Shown here: piece after piece, positions 27,379-36,676 of the stretch | Numbering within the stretch: the stretch's first letter is position 1 | Layout of the letters: every line of letters starts with the position of its first letter | From: Bacillus haynesii | Lineage (GTDB): Bacteria; Bacillota; Bacilli; Bacillales; Bacillaceae | Direction of reading: 5' to 3' | Assembly (NCBI RefSeq): GCF_001969855.1 | Contig: NZ_MRBL01000016.1 | Coordinates: 341,375-405,374 of the forward strand | Length of the DNA stretch: 64,000 bases | The notes under the pieces: model-generated | What the model saw: only the letters and a program-made list of their open reading frames with translations | What the model was told of the DNA's origin: nothing | The model's database searches: none | Made by a program: the position numbers and the translations under genes

Positions 27379-27591
27379 TTATTCCACAATGATTTCAAAA
27401 ACTCTTTGTTCGAGATTGTATTTAGCATCCTGGAATGTAAATTTATAATCATCTGCGTCGGCATCAGGCGTAAGCCAAGCTCCGTATTTTCTGATCGTCT
27501 GGACGATGCTTTCGAGTTCAGCAGGAGTGAAGTCACCTATGTCTGTGCCTTCGGTTTCAGCGGTATGGCGTATTTTTACTGTAATCATCAT
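27379..27591 (-). CDS. Unknown acidic 70-aa protein
   Basis: Not recognised. Start MMITVKIRHTAETEGTDIGD; the rest is acidic with LESIVQTIRKYGAWL and ends RVFEIIVE. Good ribosome binding site AAAGGAG 12 bases before the tandem ATGs at 27591 and 27588 (a GTG at 27594 is possible). No membrane segment or signal. Single gene between the lipase and the metal transporter operon. Confidence 0.65.
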   Translation of the reverse strand: MMITVKIRHTAETEGTDIGDFTPAELESIVQTIRKYGAWLTPDADADDYKFTFQDAKYNLEQRVFEIIVE

Positions 27592-27788
27592 CACTTTTGG
27601 CTCCTTTCACTTGCTGTTTGAACATCTTATTAACAGCATATTTTTTCCCCCTGTAAATCGTTCCATTAACTCCCTTGTTTCAAATTATTCGGGCTTTCTT
27701 TTTTGCAGACCTATTTTATATGGAAAAGCTGGCCGGGCTCCGAAAAAATTGTCCCCGAACTTTCAGCAAACGCGAGCAAAAATTCCTG

Positions 27789-27817
27789 TTTACAATAAAG
27801 GGAATATCCCCTATGAT
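27789..27817 (+). promoter_or_regulatory. Sigma-A promoter of the ABC importer operon
   Basis: TTTACA (27789-27794), exactly 17 bases, TATGAT (27812-27817); the expected transcription start is near 27824, so the Zur box at 27830-27850 covers the first transcribed bases. Confidence 0.75.
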
Positions 27818-27829
27818 AATGAAAGAATA

Positions 27830-27850
27830 AAATCGTAATCATTACTTTTT
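27830..27850. promoter_or_regulatory. Zur box
   Basis: The 21 bases from 27830 match the B. subtilis Zur consensus AAATCGTAATNATTACGATTT at all but two positions (TT at 27846-27847 in place of GA). The inner 7-1-7 core is TCGTAAT-C-ATTACTT. It lies between the transcription start and the ribosome binding site, a repressing position. The left half with CG distinguishes it from PerR and Fur boxes. Confidence 0.85.
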
Positions 27851-27863
27851 GGAGGTATAACCT

Positions 27864-29393
27864 ATGGCATACATAGCAAAACGCATGATCATACCGATTG
27901 TTTTTCTCTTCATTCTCGCTTCCTGCTCCGCCGGAGGCGCTGACTCAGCGAAAGGTGATGAGAAGAAACTCACCTTTCTTTTCAATATTCCAAGTCAAAC
28001 CCTTGACCCGAATCTTGATGTCAATTATACGGCTGTCCGCGCCGGCATCAGTGAAACACTCGTCAAAATCAGCGCTGACCTTTCCATCGAACCTTGGCTT
28101 GCCAAGGATTGGAAAAGTAAAGACGGACAAACTTGGGTCTTCACCCTTAAAGACAATCTGACGTTTCAAAATGGCAAAAAAGCGGATGCCAAAGCGGTAA
28201 AAGCGTCTTTAGAACGGACGATACGCGAGAGCAAAGCCATGAAGAACGCCTTAAAAATCAAAGAAATAAAAGCTGCAGGCCAAACCTTGACGATTACAAC
28301 GAAGGTGCCGTTTCCCGAATTCCCTTCAGAATTGGTTCATCCGAACACATCGATCATTGACGTCAGCGCAGCAAACATTTCTCAACAGCCCGTCGGAACC
28401 GGCCCTTTCCAAGTTTCCTCTTTTGAGGCCGGCCATAAAATAGAGTTAGAACGATATGACGATTATTGGGACGGCAAACCGAAGCTGAAGCACGTCACAT
28501 TCTCGTTTAATGAAGACGCAAACGCCCGCGTTATGGCTCTCCAATCAAAAGATGCCGACATCATTTACAGACCGAGCGTGGAGGATATTGACCAAATTCA
28601 AAAAGATTCGTCAATTACCGTTGATTCGGTGCCGAGCATGCGCGTTCACCAGATTCTTTACAATACAAAGAAGGATCATCTTGCTGACCGTCACCTGCGC
28701 CGCGCCTTCGACGCATTACTGGACCGCAAAGAAATCGCTGAAAGCATTTTGAACGGACATGCTCAGCCGGCAGACGGCCCCTTCTTAACGGATTTCCCAT
28801 TTTCCGCCGATACGGTTCAAAAGCCGAGCGGACTGCAAGCGGCAAAAGCTGAGCTGAAAAAAGCCGGCTACGAGCTTGAAAACGGCAAAGCCGTAAAGGA
28901 CGGAAAAGCCTTATCTTTTACACTGCTAACCTATCAGTCTCGTCCGGAATTGCCTTTAATCGCACAAATTCTTGAATCAAATGCGAAGGAATTGGGCATT
29001 TCGATTAAGATTCAGCAAGTCGAAAATATCGATGAGTATTTGGCGAAGAACGATGATTGGGATTTGGCGACATACAGCTCGATGACCGCGCCCAGAGGTG
29101 ATGCCGGCTATTTGCTGAACACCGCCTATATGCCGAATGGCGCTTTAAACTACAGCGGCATCGAAAATCAAACCCTGATCAAATGGATTGAGGAATTCAA
29201 CCGCACGATCGGCGAAGAGAAGCGGAACCGACTTGCCAAAAAAGCAGCTGAATTGATCGAGAAGGAGACATTGAACTCTTTTATCGTCACTCCGGAAAAC
29301 ATCACAGCATACCGAGACGGTGTATTAAATTGGGAAACGAGCAAAAGTGAGTATTATATGCTGACGAAAGATTTGGATGTGAAAACGAAATGA
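27864..29393 (+). CDS. ABC transporter substrate-binding lipoprotein (family 5, NikA/CntA-like)
   Basis: 509 residues. Lipoprotein signal with lipobox LASC (Cys about 21), then a solute-binding protein of family 5 (LTFLFNIPSQTLDPNLDVNY, the early SBP_bac_5 motif). Such proteins bind peptides, nickel or metal-opine complexes. Followed by two permeases and two ATPases in an unbroken overlap series. Because a Zur box controls the operon, zinc or a zinc-metallophore complex is a better guess than nickel. GGAGG before the ATG. Confidence 0.85.
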   Translation: MAYIAKRMIIPIVFLFILASCSAGGADSAKGDEKKLTFLFNIPSQTLDPNLDVNYTAVRAGISETLVKISADLSIEPWLAKDWKSKDGQTWVFTLKDNLTFQNGKKADAKAVKASLERTIRESKAMKNALKIKEIKAAGQTLTITTKVPFPEFPSELVHPNTSIIDVSAANISQQPVGTGPFQVSSFEAGHKIELERYDDYWDGKPKLKHVTFSFNEDANARVMALQSKDADIIYRPSVEDIDQIQKDSSITVDSVPSMRVHQILYNTKKDHLADRHLRRAFDALLDRKEIAESILNGHAQPADGPFLTDFPFSADTVQKPSGLQAAKAELKKAGYELENGKAVKDGKALSFTLLTYQSRPELPLIAQILESNAKELGISIKIQQVENIDEYLAKNDDWDLATYSSMTAPRGDAGYLLNTAYMPNGALNYSGIENQTLIKWIEEFNRTIGEEKRNRLAKKAAELIEKETLNSFIVTPENITAYRDGVLNWETSKSEYYMLTKDLDVKTK

Positions 29394-30331
29394 AGCAGAT
29401 CGCCAAGCGGCTGTTTGAACTGGTCCTGTTCCTATTCCTGCTTTCATTTATCAGCTTTGTGTTTATGAAAGCGGCTCCCGGTGATCCGGTGAAACAGATG
29501 CTTCGCGTAGATGATGTTGCGGTAACGGACGAGCAGATCGAGGCATTCAGAGAGGAACTCGGTTTGGACAAACCGGTTTATATTCAATATTGGAACTGGT
29601 TCAAGCGCTTTTTCCAATTTGATTTGGGAAAATCCTATACAACACACGAGCCCGTCATCGACGAGCTCAGCCGGAAATTCCCGGCGACATTGCTTCTGAC
29701 CGGCGCATCGCTTCTCGTTATGCTGCTGATTGCCGTGCCGGTCGGAACGCTTTCCGCTTTATACCGGGATCGGTGGATCGATCATCTCGGCCGCTTGCTC
29801 GCTTTAGTGGGAGCCGCGCTCCCAAGCTTTTGGCTCGGCTTGATACTGATCGATCTCTTTTCCGTCAGGCTGAATTGGCTGCCGTCGATGGGAGCCGGAA
29901 CGTTTAAACATTTGATTCTCCCCTCTCTCACGCTGGGGATCGCGATGTCGGGCGTTTATGTCCGCCTTGTACGGTCGAGCCTGATCGAAAGCCTTGGTCA
30001 GGATTTCATCAGATCAGCCAGAGCACGCGGCATCAGCGAGGCGAGAATTTTCTTCTTTCACGCGTTTCGCCACAGCCTTGTCCCTGTCATCACGATATTC
30101 GGGGTCAGCCTCGGCAGCCTGCTCGGCGGCACGGTGATTATTGAAGTCCTGTTTGCATATCCCGGCGTCGGCAAGCTTGTCGTTGATGCCATCGTTCAGC
30201 GTGATTATCCGATCATTCAGGGGTACATTCTTTTCATGGGGATCGCGGTTGTCCTGATCAATCTTTTAGTCGACCTTTCCTATCGGTACCTCAATCCGGA
30301 AATTCGCTTAAAGGAGGCTGGACGCCGATGA
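29390..30331 (+). CDS. ABC transporter permease (NikB/DppB-like)
   Basis: 313 residues, six membrane segments, and the permease EAA signature (RSARARGISEARIFFFHAFR) near residues 205-225. Inner-membrane half of the importer. Start overlaps the lipoprotein gene by 4 bases. Confidence 0.9.
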   Translation: MKQIAKRLFELVLFLFLLSFISFVFMKAAPGDPVKQMLRVDDVAVTDEQIEAFREELGLDKPVYIQYWNWFKRFFQFDLGKSYTTHEPVIDELSRKFPATLLLTGASLLVMLLIAVPVGTLSALYRDRWIDHLGRLLALVGAALPSFWLGLILIDLFSVRLNWLPSMGAGTFKHLILPSLTLGIAMSGVYVRLVRSSLIESLGQDFIRSARARGISEARIFFFHAFRHSLVPVITIFGVSLGSLLGGTVIIEVLFAYPGVGKLVVDAIVQRDYPIIQGYILFMGIAVVLINLLVDLSYRYLNPEIRLKEAGRR

Positions 30332-31167
30332 GAAAAAACGGAAAAAACGTCAAACATATATTCCGATCCAAAACAGGACTGTGGTTTGTGCTGCTGTTTT
30401 CCGCGGCGCTGTTCACCGTCCCCTTCTTTTTGCCGTTCGATCCGCTCCGCACAGATATGGCCAACCGCCTTCAGCCGATCAGCATGCAGCATTGGCTCGG
30501 GACCGACCATTTGGGCAGAGATATATTTTCCCGGATGCTCGCCGGTGCGAAAGCGACGGTCGGCACCGCCTTGGCCGCGATTCTGATCTCCGTTTTCATA
30601 GGCGTTCCTGTCGGGCTTGTCTCCGGCTTTTTCGGCGGACGGCTGGACCGGATGATCATGAGAATTGTTGATGCGGTGATGGCGTTTCCGGACTATATTG
30701 TCGCGATTGTTTTAAGCGGTTTGCTTGGTCCGGGGCTGATGAACTTAATATTGGCCGTCGTCGCTGTCAAATGGGTCGGCTATGCAAGACTGGTTCGCAG
30801 CACGGTTTTTTCGGAAAAACAAAAAGATTACATCGCCTTGGCCGAGCTGACGGGTTTAAGCTCCGGGGCGATTTTAAAAAAACACTTGCTGCCCCATGTT
30901 CTCGGCAACGTTTCCGTACTTGCGACACTTGATATCGGAAAAACGGTGTTAATGATTGCTGCCCTGTCCTATATCGGACTGGGTGCTCAGCCTCCATACC
31001 CGGAATGGGGCGCCATGCTGAACGACGGAAAACATTACTTTTTGCATGCGCCTCAGCTTATGGTGATTCCCGGTCTTGCGATCATGTTCATCGTTCTGTT
31101 GTCCAACCTGTACGGTGATCGTTTAAGGGACAGGTTTGACGTTAAACACAAGAAAGGAGTTTCTTAG
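30328..31167 (+). CDS. ABC transporter permease (NikC/DppC-like)
   Basis: 279 residues, five to six membrane segments, N-terminal OppC-type stretch ending HWLGTDHLGRDIFSRML (the conserved GTDxLGRD motif) and EAA loop LAELTGLSSGAILKKHLLPH. Pairs with the preceding permease. 4-base overlap with it. Confidence 0.9.
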   Translation: MRKNGKNVKHIFRSKTGLWFVLLFSAALFTVPFFLPFDPLRTDMANRLQPISMQHWLGTDHLGRDIFSRMLAGAKATVGTALAAILISVFIGVPVGLVSGFFGGRLDRMIMRIVDAVMAFPDYIVAIVLSGLLGPGLMNLILAVVAVKWVGYARLVRSTVFSEKQKDYIALAELTGLSSGAILKKHLLPHVLGNVSVLATLDIGKTVLMIAALSYIGLGAQPPYPEWGAMLNDGKHYFLHAPQLMVIPGLAIMFIVLLSNLYGDRLRDRFDVKHKKGVS

Positions 31168-31168
31168 C

Positions 31169-32011
31169 ATGCCGATGTTATCCATTGAGGGCTTATCAAT
31201 CAGCTCCCGACAGCACACCATTGTCAAAAATGCCTCCTTCTCGATCCATGAGGGTGAATGGTTCGCGCTGCTCGGGGAAAGCGGCAGCGGAAAGAGTCTG
31301 ACCGCTTCGGCCATAGCCGGGCTGCTTCCGGACGGGCTAACGGTGACCGGCGGAGACGTGATATTTGAGGGTCAACAGATGCTTCAAGCCGGCCGCAAAG
31401 CACTCCGACGCATGCGCGGAAAGGATATCGCCTGTATTTTTCAGGACTGTCACGGAGCATTCACCCCTTTTATACGGATCGGCAGACAAATTGACGAAAT
31501 GGTCAAAACGCATACAGATTGGTCTAAGAACAAGCGAAGAGAAGCGATTCTCCGCGCTTTTCGGGAGGTTTCTCTGCCGGAAAACAGAGTATATGAAAGC
31601 TACCCGTTTCAATTGAGCGGAGGGCAGCTGCAAAGGGCCGCGATCGCTCAAGCGATGGTGCTCCGCCCGAAGCTTCTCATCGCAGACGAACCGACGACGG
31701 CTTTAGACAGCATCACGGCCGCAGACGTCTTGCAACAGCTTGCCGTGATGCGCGCCAAAACAAACTGCGCCATCCTTTTTATCACTCATGACCTGCGGCT
31801 TGTCAAAAGATACGCCGATCATACCGCCGTCATGCAAAACGGAGTAATCGTCGAAAGCGGCTTAACCGCTGATTTAATCAGACAGCCGGCACATGAATAT
31901 ACGAGGTGTTTATTCGCGGCCATCCCGCCGCTGAAAAATCCTCCACCGAGGCTGACGTCAGCCGCGCCTGAAACAAAGGAAACGGCGCTGGCGGGAACAG
32001 GAGGTGCGTGA
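31169..32011 (+). CDS. ABC transporter ATPase (NikD/DppD-like)
   Basis: 280 residues from ATG 31169, 8 bases after AAAGGAG; the frame is open further upstream inside the previous gene. Walker A GESGSGKS, signature LSGGQLQRAAIAQA and Walker B LLIADEPTTALD are intact. One of two ATPases of the importer. Confidence 0.92.
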   Translation: MPMLSIEGLSISSRQHTIVKNASFSIHEGEWFALLGESGSGKSLTASAIAGLLPDGLTVTGGDVIFEGQQMLQAGRKALRRMRGKDIACIFQDCHGAFTPFIRIGRQIDEMVKTHTDWSKNKRREAILRAFREVSLPENRVYESYPFQLSGGQLQRAAIAQAMVLRPKLLIADEPTTALDSITAADVLQQLAVMRAKTNCAILFITHDLRLVKRYADHTAVMQNGVIVESGLTADLIRQPAHEYTRCLFAAIPPLKNPPPRLTSAAPETKETALAGTGGA

Positions 32012-32796
32012 TGACCCATTCAGCAGAGACCGTTCTTTTTGTCAGCAATCTGACAAAACATTACGCTTGCGGCCACAAAGCGGTTGACAATGTATCATTC
32101 TCCATTCGAAAAGGCGAATGCCTCGGGCTCGCCGGCGAGAGCGGCAGCGGGAAAAGCACCCTCGCACGCTGCCTTCTGCTGCTCGAAAAAGTCGATCACG
32201 GAGAGATTAGGCTTCATCAACATCCGCTTACCGGCATAAACAAAAAAGAGACCCGAAGACTGCGCCGAAAGCTGCAGGCTGTTTTCCAAAATCCGGCCGC
32301 ATCATTTAATCCAAAGCTCAATATTATCGATTCAGTTATGGAGCCGCTTGATGTTTCCAAACAAGACATGCCGTCATTTTTAAGAGATTGCGGAGGCAGC
32401 CGTCGTCTGACGGCTGAGCGTCTGTTCTCAATGGTCGGTCTTCCCTCGCGCCTCCTTGACCGCTATCCGCACGAATTAAGCGGCGGGCAGCGCCAGCGGG
32501 CCTTAATCGCCAGAGCCATCAGCACTCAGCCGTCTTTAATCATCTTTGATGAGCCTACGGCAAGCCTGGATGTCACCAGTCAGGCGAAGATCCTGGACCT
32601 CCTCAAAGATTTGCAGGAGGATATGGGCCTTTCCTATTTGTTTATTTCCCACGATCTGGCCGCTGTCCACTTCATGAGCCATCGCATCATGGTCATGAAA
32701 GACGGGCAGATTGCCGATCAATTTGAAAAAGAAGAGCTTTTTTCTTCCGAAAGGCACCCATATGCCAAAAAGCTGCTTCAAGTGTTTGAATCCTAA
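32011..32796 (+). CDS. ABC transporter ATPase (NikE/DppF-like)
   Basis: 261 residues from ATG 32011, with AGGAGG upstream (a GTG at 32008 is an alternative). Walker A GESGSGKST, signature LSGGQRQRALIARA, Walker B LIIFDEPTASLD. Overlaps the stop of the previous ATPase. Ends 15 bases before the MATE gene. Confidence 0.92.
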   Translation: MTHSAETVLFVSNLTKHYACGHKAVDNVSFSIRKGECLGLAGESGSGKSTLARCLLLLEKVDHGEIRLHQHPLTGINKKETRRLRRKLQAVFQNPAASFNPKLNIIDSVMEPLDVSKQDMPSFLRDCGGSRRLTAERLFSMVGLPSRLLDRYPHELSGGQRQRALIARAISTQPSLIIFDEPTASLDVTSQAKILDLLKDLQEDMGLSYLFISHDLAAVHFMSHRIMVMKDGQIADQFEKEELFSSERHPYAKKLLQVFES

Positions 32797-32811
32797 GGGA
32801 GGTCTTAACAG

Positions 32812-34140
32812 ATGAATCACAAGCAGTATCTAGCACTCGCCGTTCCGCTGATCATTTCAACGATTACCACTCCTTTATTGGGTGCGGTCGATACGGCGGT
32901 CGCCGGCCAGCTTTCCTCCCCTGCTTACATCGGCGGTGTTGCAGTCGGAACGATGATTTTTAATACGATGTATTGGCTCCTCGGTTTTTTGCGGGTAAGC
33001 ACATCGGGATTCGCCGCTCAGTCGCTTGGCTCCCAAAACAGAGCAGAGAGCGTTTTGGCCCTTGCCCGGCCCGTTTGCATCGCGTTTTTTGCCGGACTGA
33101 TGTTCATCATCTTGCAAAAACCGCTTGAATACGCAGCGCTGACGCTCATACAGCCCGACCGCCATACCGCTGAATTTGCCTCGCAGTATTTTTCACTGAG
33201 GATTTGGGGAGCTCCATTTGCCTTAATCAGCTATTGCATTCTCGGCTGGCTGATGGGAATGTCTCTTATCAAAGTGACATTGCTTTTGCAGATTTCGATG
33301 AACGTCTTGAATATCGTGCTTGACATCGTTTTTGTCTACGTCTTTCACATGGAAGTATACGGCATCGCTCTGGCCACTTTGATTTCGGAAGTGACGGGGT
33401 GCCTGATCGGCTGCTGGCTTGTGAAAACGAATGCCGCCATGCCGTTTAAGCTGCCGTCCGTCAAGCTTTTATTCGACCCGAAACCATTTAAAAAAATGAT
33501 GGTTGTCAACCGCGATCTATTGATTCGGACATTGTGCCTTTTGACGGTTTTCAATTTATTTACGGCTAAAGGAGCCGGCTTCGGCGCTGAAATTTTAGCC
33601 GCAAATGCGATCTTGATTCAAATTCATTATTTGATGGCTTATGTTTTTGACGGGTTTGCCAATGCATCGAGCATTTTTGCCGGAAAAGCCGTTGGAAGAA
33701 TGGACCGGGATCTCTATTCCCGTACGCTTTCTCTTTCGGTCCAATGGTCGTTGATCTCAGCCGCCTTGCTTTCAGTCGGCTACTTTCTTTTGAAAGATGC
33801 AATTCTTTCATTGTTTACACCGCTTGAAAGCGTTCTGGAAGCAGCGAAAACTTACGATGTTTGGATCGCTCTCTTTCCTTTGGCCGCAAGTTTCGGACTT
33901 GTTTTTTACGGGATTTTCACAGGTGCCACCGAAATAGGCCCGGTCAGAAATTCAATGTTTTTGGCTGTTCTCGTCTTCCTCGCCGCCTTTTTTACCGCTG
34001 TGCCCGCTTTCGGAAACCATGGCCTGTGGCTCGCTTTTCTTTTATTCAGCCTTGGACGTTCCGTATTCTTATGTATGGCTGTTCCCGGGCTAACCACCCG
34101 TCTTTTCGGAGAGCGGAGCGCCGCGAGAGAGGCAGGCTAA
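32812..34140 (+). CDS. MATE-family efflux transporter (DinF subfamily)
   Basis: 442 residues, about 12 membrane segments in two homologous halves; start NHKQYLALAVPLIISTITTP and PLLGAVDTAVAGQL mark the DinF branch of MATE. Exports organic molecules with a Na+ or H+ gradient. It shares the operon, has a strong AGGGAGG site and ends at the operon terminator. An exporter joined to a metal-type importer recalls the staphylopine system (cntABCDF plus exporter cntE), so export of a zinc-binding molecule is a possible role; no synthesis genes are present here. Confidence 0.87.
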   Translation: MNHKQYLALAVPLIISTITTPLLGAVDTAVAGQLSSPAYIGGVAVGTMIFNTMYWLLGFLRVSTSGFAAQSLGSQNRAESVLALARPVCIAFFAGLMFIILQKPLEYAALTLIQPDRHTAEFASQYFSLRIWGAPFALISYCILGWLMGMSLIKVTLLLQISMNVLNIVLDIVFVYVFHMEVYGIALATLISEVTGCLIGCWLVKTNAAMPFKLPSVKLLFDPKPFKKMMVVNRDLLIRTLCLLTVFNLFTAKGAGFGAEILAANAILIQIHYLMAYVFDGFANASSIFAGKAVGRMDRDLYSRTLSLSVQWSLISAALLSVGYFLLKDAILSLFTPLESVLEAAKTYDVWIALFPLAASFGLVFYGIFTGATEIGPVRNSMFLAVLVFLAAFFTAVPAFGNHGLWLAFLLFSLGRSVFLCMAVPGLTTRLFGERSAAREAG

Positions 34141-34154
34141 AGGTCAAATCATAA

Positions 34155-34184
34155 AACACCCCGGCTAAAGCTTAGCCGGGGTTG
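34155..34184 (+). terminator. Terminator of the importer-MATE operon
   Basis: 11-bp perfect stem CCCCGGCTAAG type (34159-34169 with 34171-34181) directly after the MATE stop; short T stretch. May also stop fusB transcription from the other side. Confidence 0.8.
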
Positions 34185-34191
34185 TTCACGT

Positions 34192-34833
34192 TTATTCTTT
34201 CGTTAATTGTGCGACGAAATGGTTCAGATGATCCAGCGTCATCAAATTTTGATTGCATTTTTCACTGTCACAGCAAATGTAATTGCCTCTGTCCGTATAG
34301 GTTTCTTTCCCGCTTTTCACCCGGGCCATGAACAGTCCGATCTCTTCGGTCCTGTTGCATATCGAGCAGATTCCTTTTTTATTGCTGGATTTGATGGTGC
34401 CGTGTATTCCGGTCAGCTTTCCGTCGACGTCCACAATCATGTATTTCCTGCCTGATCCTGCATCATTCCATCCCAGGTAGGAATATCCGCTGAAATCCAT
34501 CTGCTCAAATTCGGGCGTCTTTAACTTTTTCACTTTAGAGAACAGCTTTTTAGCAGTCTTTACCGTTACACGCTGAAATGGAATCACATGAAGTTTCAAT
34601 TCAGCTAAAAAGCGCATCGCTTCACTGCTGTCTTCCACTTCTGTCATCTTCTGCAGCAAAGACTTTTGATCGCTGCTGAGATCAGGAAACAGATTGAACA
34701 CTTGATCCAGCGCATTGCACTTCACAGCGTCAAGTACGTTTTCGTCATTGATGTTCGCATGTCCCTGGACGAGGCTGTCCGTTTGAAACTTAATAAAATT
34801 ATATTGGTCATTTCTGATAAAAGGTGTCTTCAT
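34192..34833 (-). CDS. Elongation factor G-binding protein, FusB/FusC type
   Basis: 213 residues from ATG 34833, which has AAGGAG upstream. Two-domain FusB architecture: helical N-terminal half and a C-terminal zinc finger with CSICN (about 172-176) and CCDSEKCNQN (about 204). FusB proteins bind EF-G and release it from stalled or fusidic acid-trapped ribosomes; chromosomal bacillar versions are common. Whether it gives resistance here is not known. Confidence 0.85.
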   Translation of the reverse strand: MKTPFIRNDQYNFIKFQTDSLVQGHANINDENVLDAVKCNALDQVFNLFPDLSSDQKSLLQKMTEVEDSSEAMRFLAELKLHVIPFQRVTVKTAKKLFSKVKKLKTPEFEQMDFSGYSYLGWNDAGSGRKYMIVDVDGKLTGIHGTIKSSNKKGICSICNRTEEIGLFMARVKSGKETYTDRGNYICCDSEKCNQNLMTLDHLNHFVAQLTKE

Positions 34834-34926
34834 TTCTGCCAGCTCCTTATTTATAGATCTATATTTAAAAATAAGGTGCAAAGCCGGATGATCAGAAATG
34901 ATACCTTGCTTTTTTAGGCGATTTGT

Positions 34927-35016
34927 TTATAACCCCGCCTCATGCAAAGTATCGCCTTTCAAGATAACAGGCTTTGCATGAGACGCTGCAATCGGCAAAT
35001 GAATGTCATTTACCAT
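34927..35016 (-). CDS. Candidate 29-aa peptide gene
   Basis: ATG at 35016 preceded by a perfect GGAGGTGG about 5 bases upstream; product MVNDIHLPIAASHAKPVILK then GDTLHEAGL. It follows yqjX on the same strand by 27 bases, so it may be the last gene of the yqjW-yqjX unit. An 11-bp inverted repeat (34939-34949 with 34972-34982) lies within it. Not recognised; too short to judge by composition. Confidence 0.45.
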   Translation of the reverse strand: MVNDIHLPIAASHAKPVILKGDTLHEAGL

Positions 35017-35043
35017 TTTATCCACCTCCGAATACTGATTCTA

Positions 35044-35382
35044 TTATAAACGACAATCGTATTCAATCTCAATGATATCCTCCATCTTTAAAATGCATAT
35101 TTCATCCGCTCGGTTTACGATCCGCAGCTCCCTTTTCAAGGCGTCAGCATAGTGAATCCGGCCGGCGAGCGTTTTCACTTCCCCCTGCCGGTAATAGGCA
35201 AATTGCAAAAACCTGTTTTCTGCCATCGCTTCACAAATGATTTCATTGAATTCTTCATATTTTTGTTCATCCAGGATCGGTTTTTTGAGTTTTTGAAAGC
35301 TTTCATGATATTCCCTGAGCAATTCCACGTGCTCAGGCAGCATCATGGAAACCCATTTGATACTGCCTCTGTCGCGAAGCAT
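35044..35382 (-). CDS. yqjX: YolD-like protein YqjX
   Basis: 112 residues, YolD-like family (MLRDRGSIKWVSMMLPEHVE). The family is regularly coded next to Y-family DNA polymerases and is thought to assist or regulate them. It starts 15 bases after the yqjW stop, as in B. subtilis. Confidence 0.93.
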   Translation of the reverse strand: MLRDRGSIKWVSMMLPEHVELLREYHESFQKLKKPILDEQKYEEFNEIICEAMAENRFLQFAYYRQGEVKTLAGRIHYADALKRELRIVNRADEICILKMEDIIEIEYDCRL

Positions 35383-35397
35383 AAATGATTCTCCTTT

Positions 35398-36660
35398 CTA
35401 TGCCTGATGGCCTCCGACCAATTTTGACCGCAGCCGGGCCGTCCCGGCGTTTGTATAGGAAACGGCCCGCAAAAGCGCTGTTGAGCCGTGCCGTTCTCTG
35501 ATGCCGTCCATCACATACCCGAGCTGCCGCTTCTTTTCCTGATCAGGGCGAAAAAGATTAAGCTGCATATTGGTGTCATCTTGAATATTGGACAAAGAGA
35601 CGGAAATTTTCCGAACCGTTTTGCCGGCATAAAACCGCTCGAACAGTGCCAGACATGTGTGGTAGAGATCAAGCGTGACATTTGAAGGGCTTTCCATTGT
35701 TTTTGAACGGTAAAATCCGCCGCCTAGCTCATCGCGGCTGTATTCGACGCCGAGACTGACGGTCCGGCCCGCCTGGCGGTGGGCGCGCGCCCTTTTGGCC
35801 ACTTCCTCACACATTTCAAGAATGACATGCTTGACTTCATCCGGATTCGGATAATCACGAAGCAGAATCTGGCTTTTTCCATAGCTGACCTGCCCCTCCA
35901 TGATCGGCGCTCCGATCGCTGAAAGGTCGATGCCCCAGGCGTGATAATAGAGCTGGTTTCCCATCACCCCGAATGTTTTCTCGAGCCGCCTGAGATCATA
36001 GTGCGCCAGCTGGCCGACTGTAAAAATCCCCATCCGGTTTAACGTCTTTTCCAGCCTGGAGCCGATTCCCCACATGCGGCGCAGCGGAGACAGAGGCCAC
36101 AGCTTCGTTTTCACGTCTTCGTAGCCCCAGACGGCCACCCCGTCTGCTGATTTTTTCGCTTCAAGGTCAAGGCACAGCTTTGCCATCAGCAGATTCGGTC
36201 CGATTCCGACAGCACAGGGAAGGCCAAACTCCCTTTCCATATCATCTTGAATTTTCATCGCAATCGTTCGGGCGTCTCCCCATATGCTCTCAACACCGTC
36301 CACCTGAATAAAGCTTTCATCCACGCTGTACGTATGAATGGCATCAGGCGGCACATAGCGGCAGAACAGCCGGGTGAGCTCAGTAGAAACGCGGACAAAC
36401 AGCCCCATCTTCGGATTGACCAGCTTGATGCGCGGATCATCCGGCAGCTGATAAAGCCTTGTTCCCGTTTGAACGCCGAACTCTCTTTTCAGAGCCGGAG
36501 AAGCAGCGAGAACGATGCTCCCCTGCCGCTCCGTGTTTCCGACAACCGCCAGCAAGCAGGTCATCGGATCAAGTCCGAGCAGGACTGCGGCACAGCTTGC
36601 ATAAAAGCTCCGCATATCAACGCACAAAACCGAACGCGACGGATATTGACTGTAATCCAT
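35398..36660 (-). CDS. yqjW: Y-family DNA polymerase YqjW (PolY2)
   Basis: 420 residues, UvrX/DinB-type translesion polymerase. Palm catalytic residues in LCVDMRSFYASCAAV and in YSVDESFIQVDGV (second acid pair), helix-hairpin-helix RMWGIGSRLEKTLNRMGI near residue 195 and the little-finger domain after 240. Takes part in SOS mutagenesis. Two LexA-type boxes lie in the 70 bases upstream. Confidence 0.94.
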   Translation of the reverse strand: MDYSQYPSRSVLCVDMRSFYASCAAVLLGLDPMTCLLAVVGNTERQGSIVLAASPALKREFGVQTGTRLYQLPDDPRIKLVNPKMGLFVRVSTELTRLFCRYVPPDAIHTYSVDESFIQVDGVESIWGDARTIAMKIQDDMEREFGLPCAVGIGPNLLMAKLCLDLEAKKSADGVAVWGYEDVKTKLWPLSPLRRMWGIGSRLEKTLNRMGIFTVGQLAHYDLRRLEKTFGVMGNQLYYHAWGIDLSAIGAPIMEGQVSYGKSQILLRDYPNPDEVKHVILEMCEEVAKRARAHRQAGRTVSLGVEYSRDELGGGFYRSKTMESPSNVTLDLYHTCLALFERFYAGKTVRKISVSLSNIQDDTNMQLNLFRPDQEKKRQLGYVMDGIRERHGSTALLRAVSYTNAGTARLRSKLVGGHQA

Positions 36661-36676
36661 ATCTCTCCCTCCAGCA

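Noticed and set aside
27864..32796. Calling the ABC importer a nickel transporter nikABCDE
   Set aside because: Similarity to Nik/Dpp families is general; the Zur box points to zinc, so no nik gene symbols were given.
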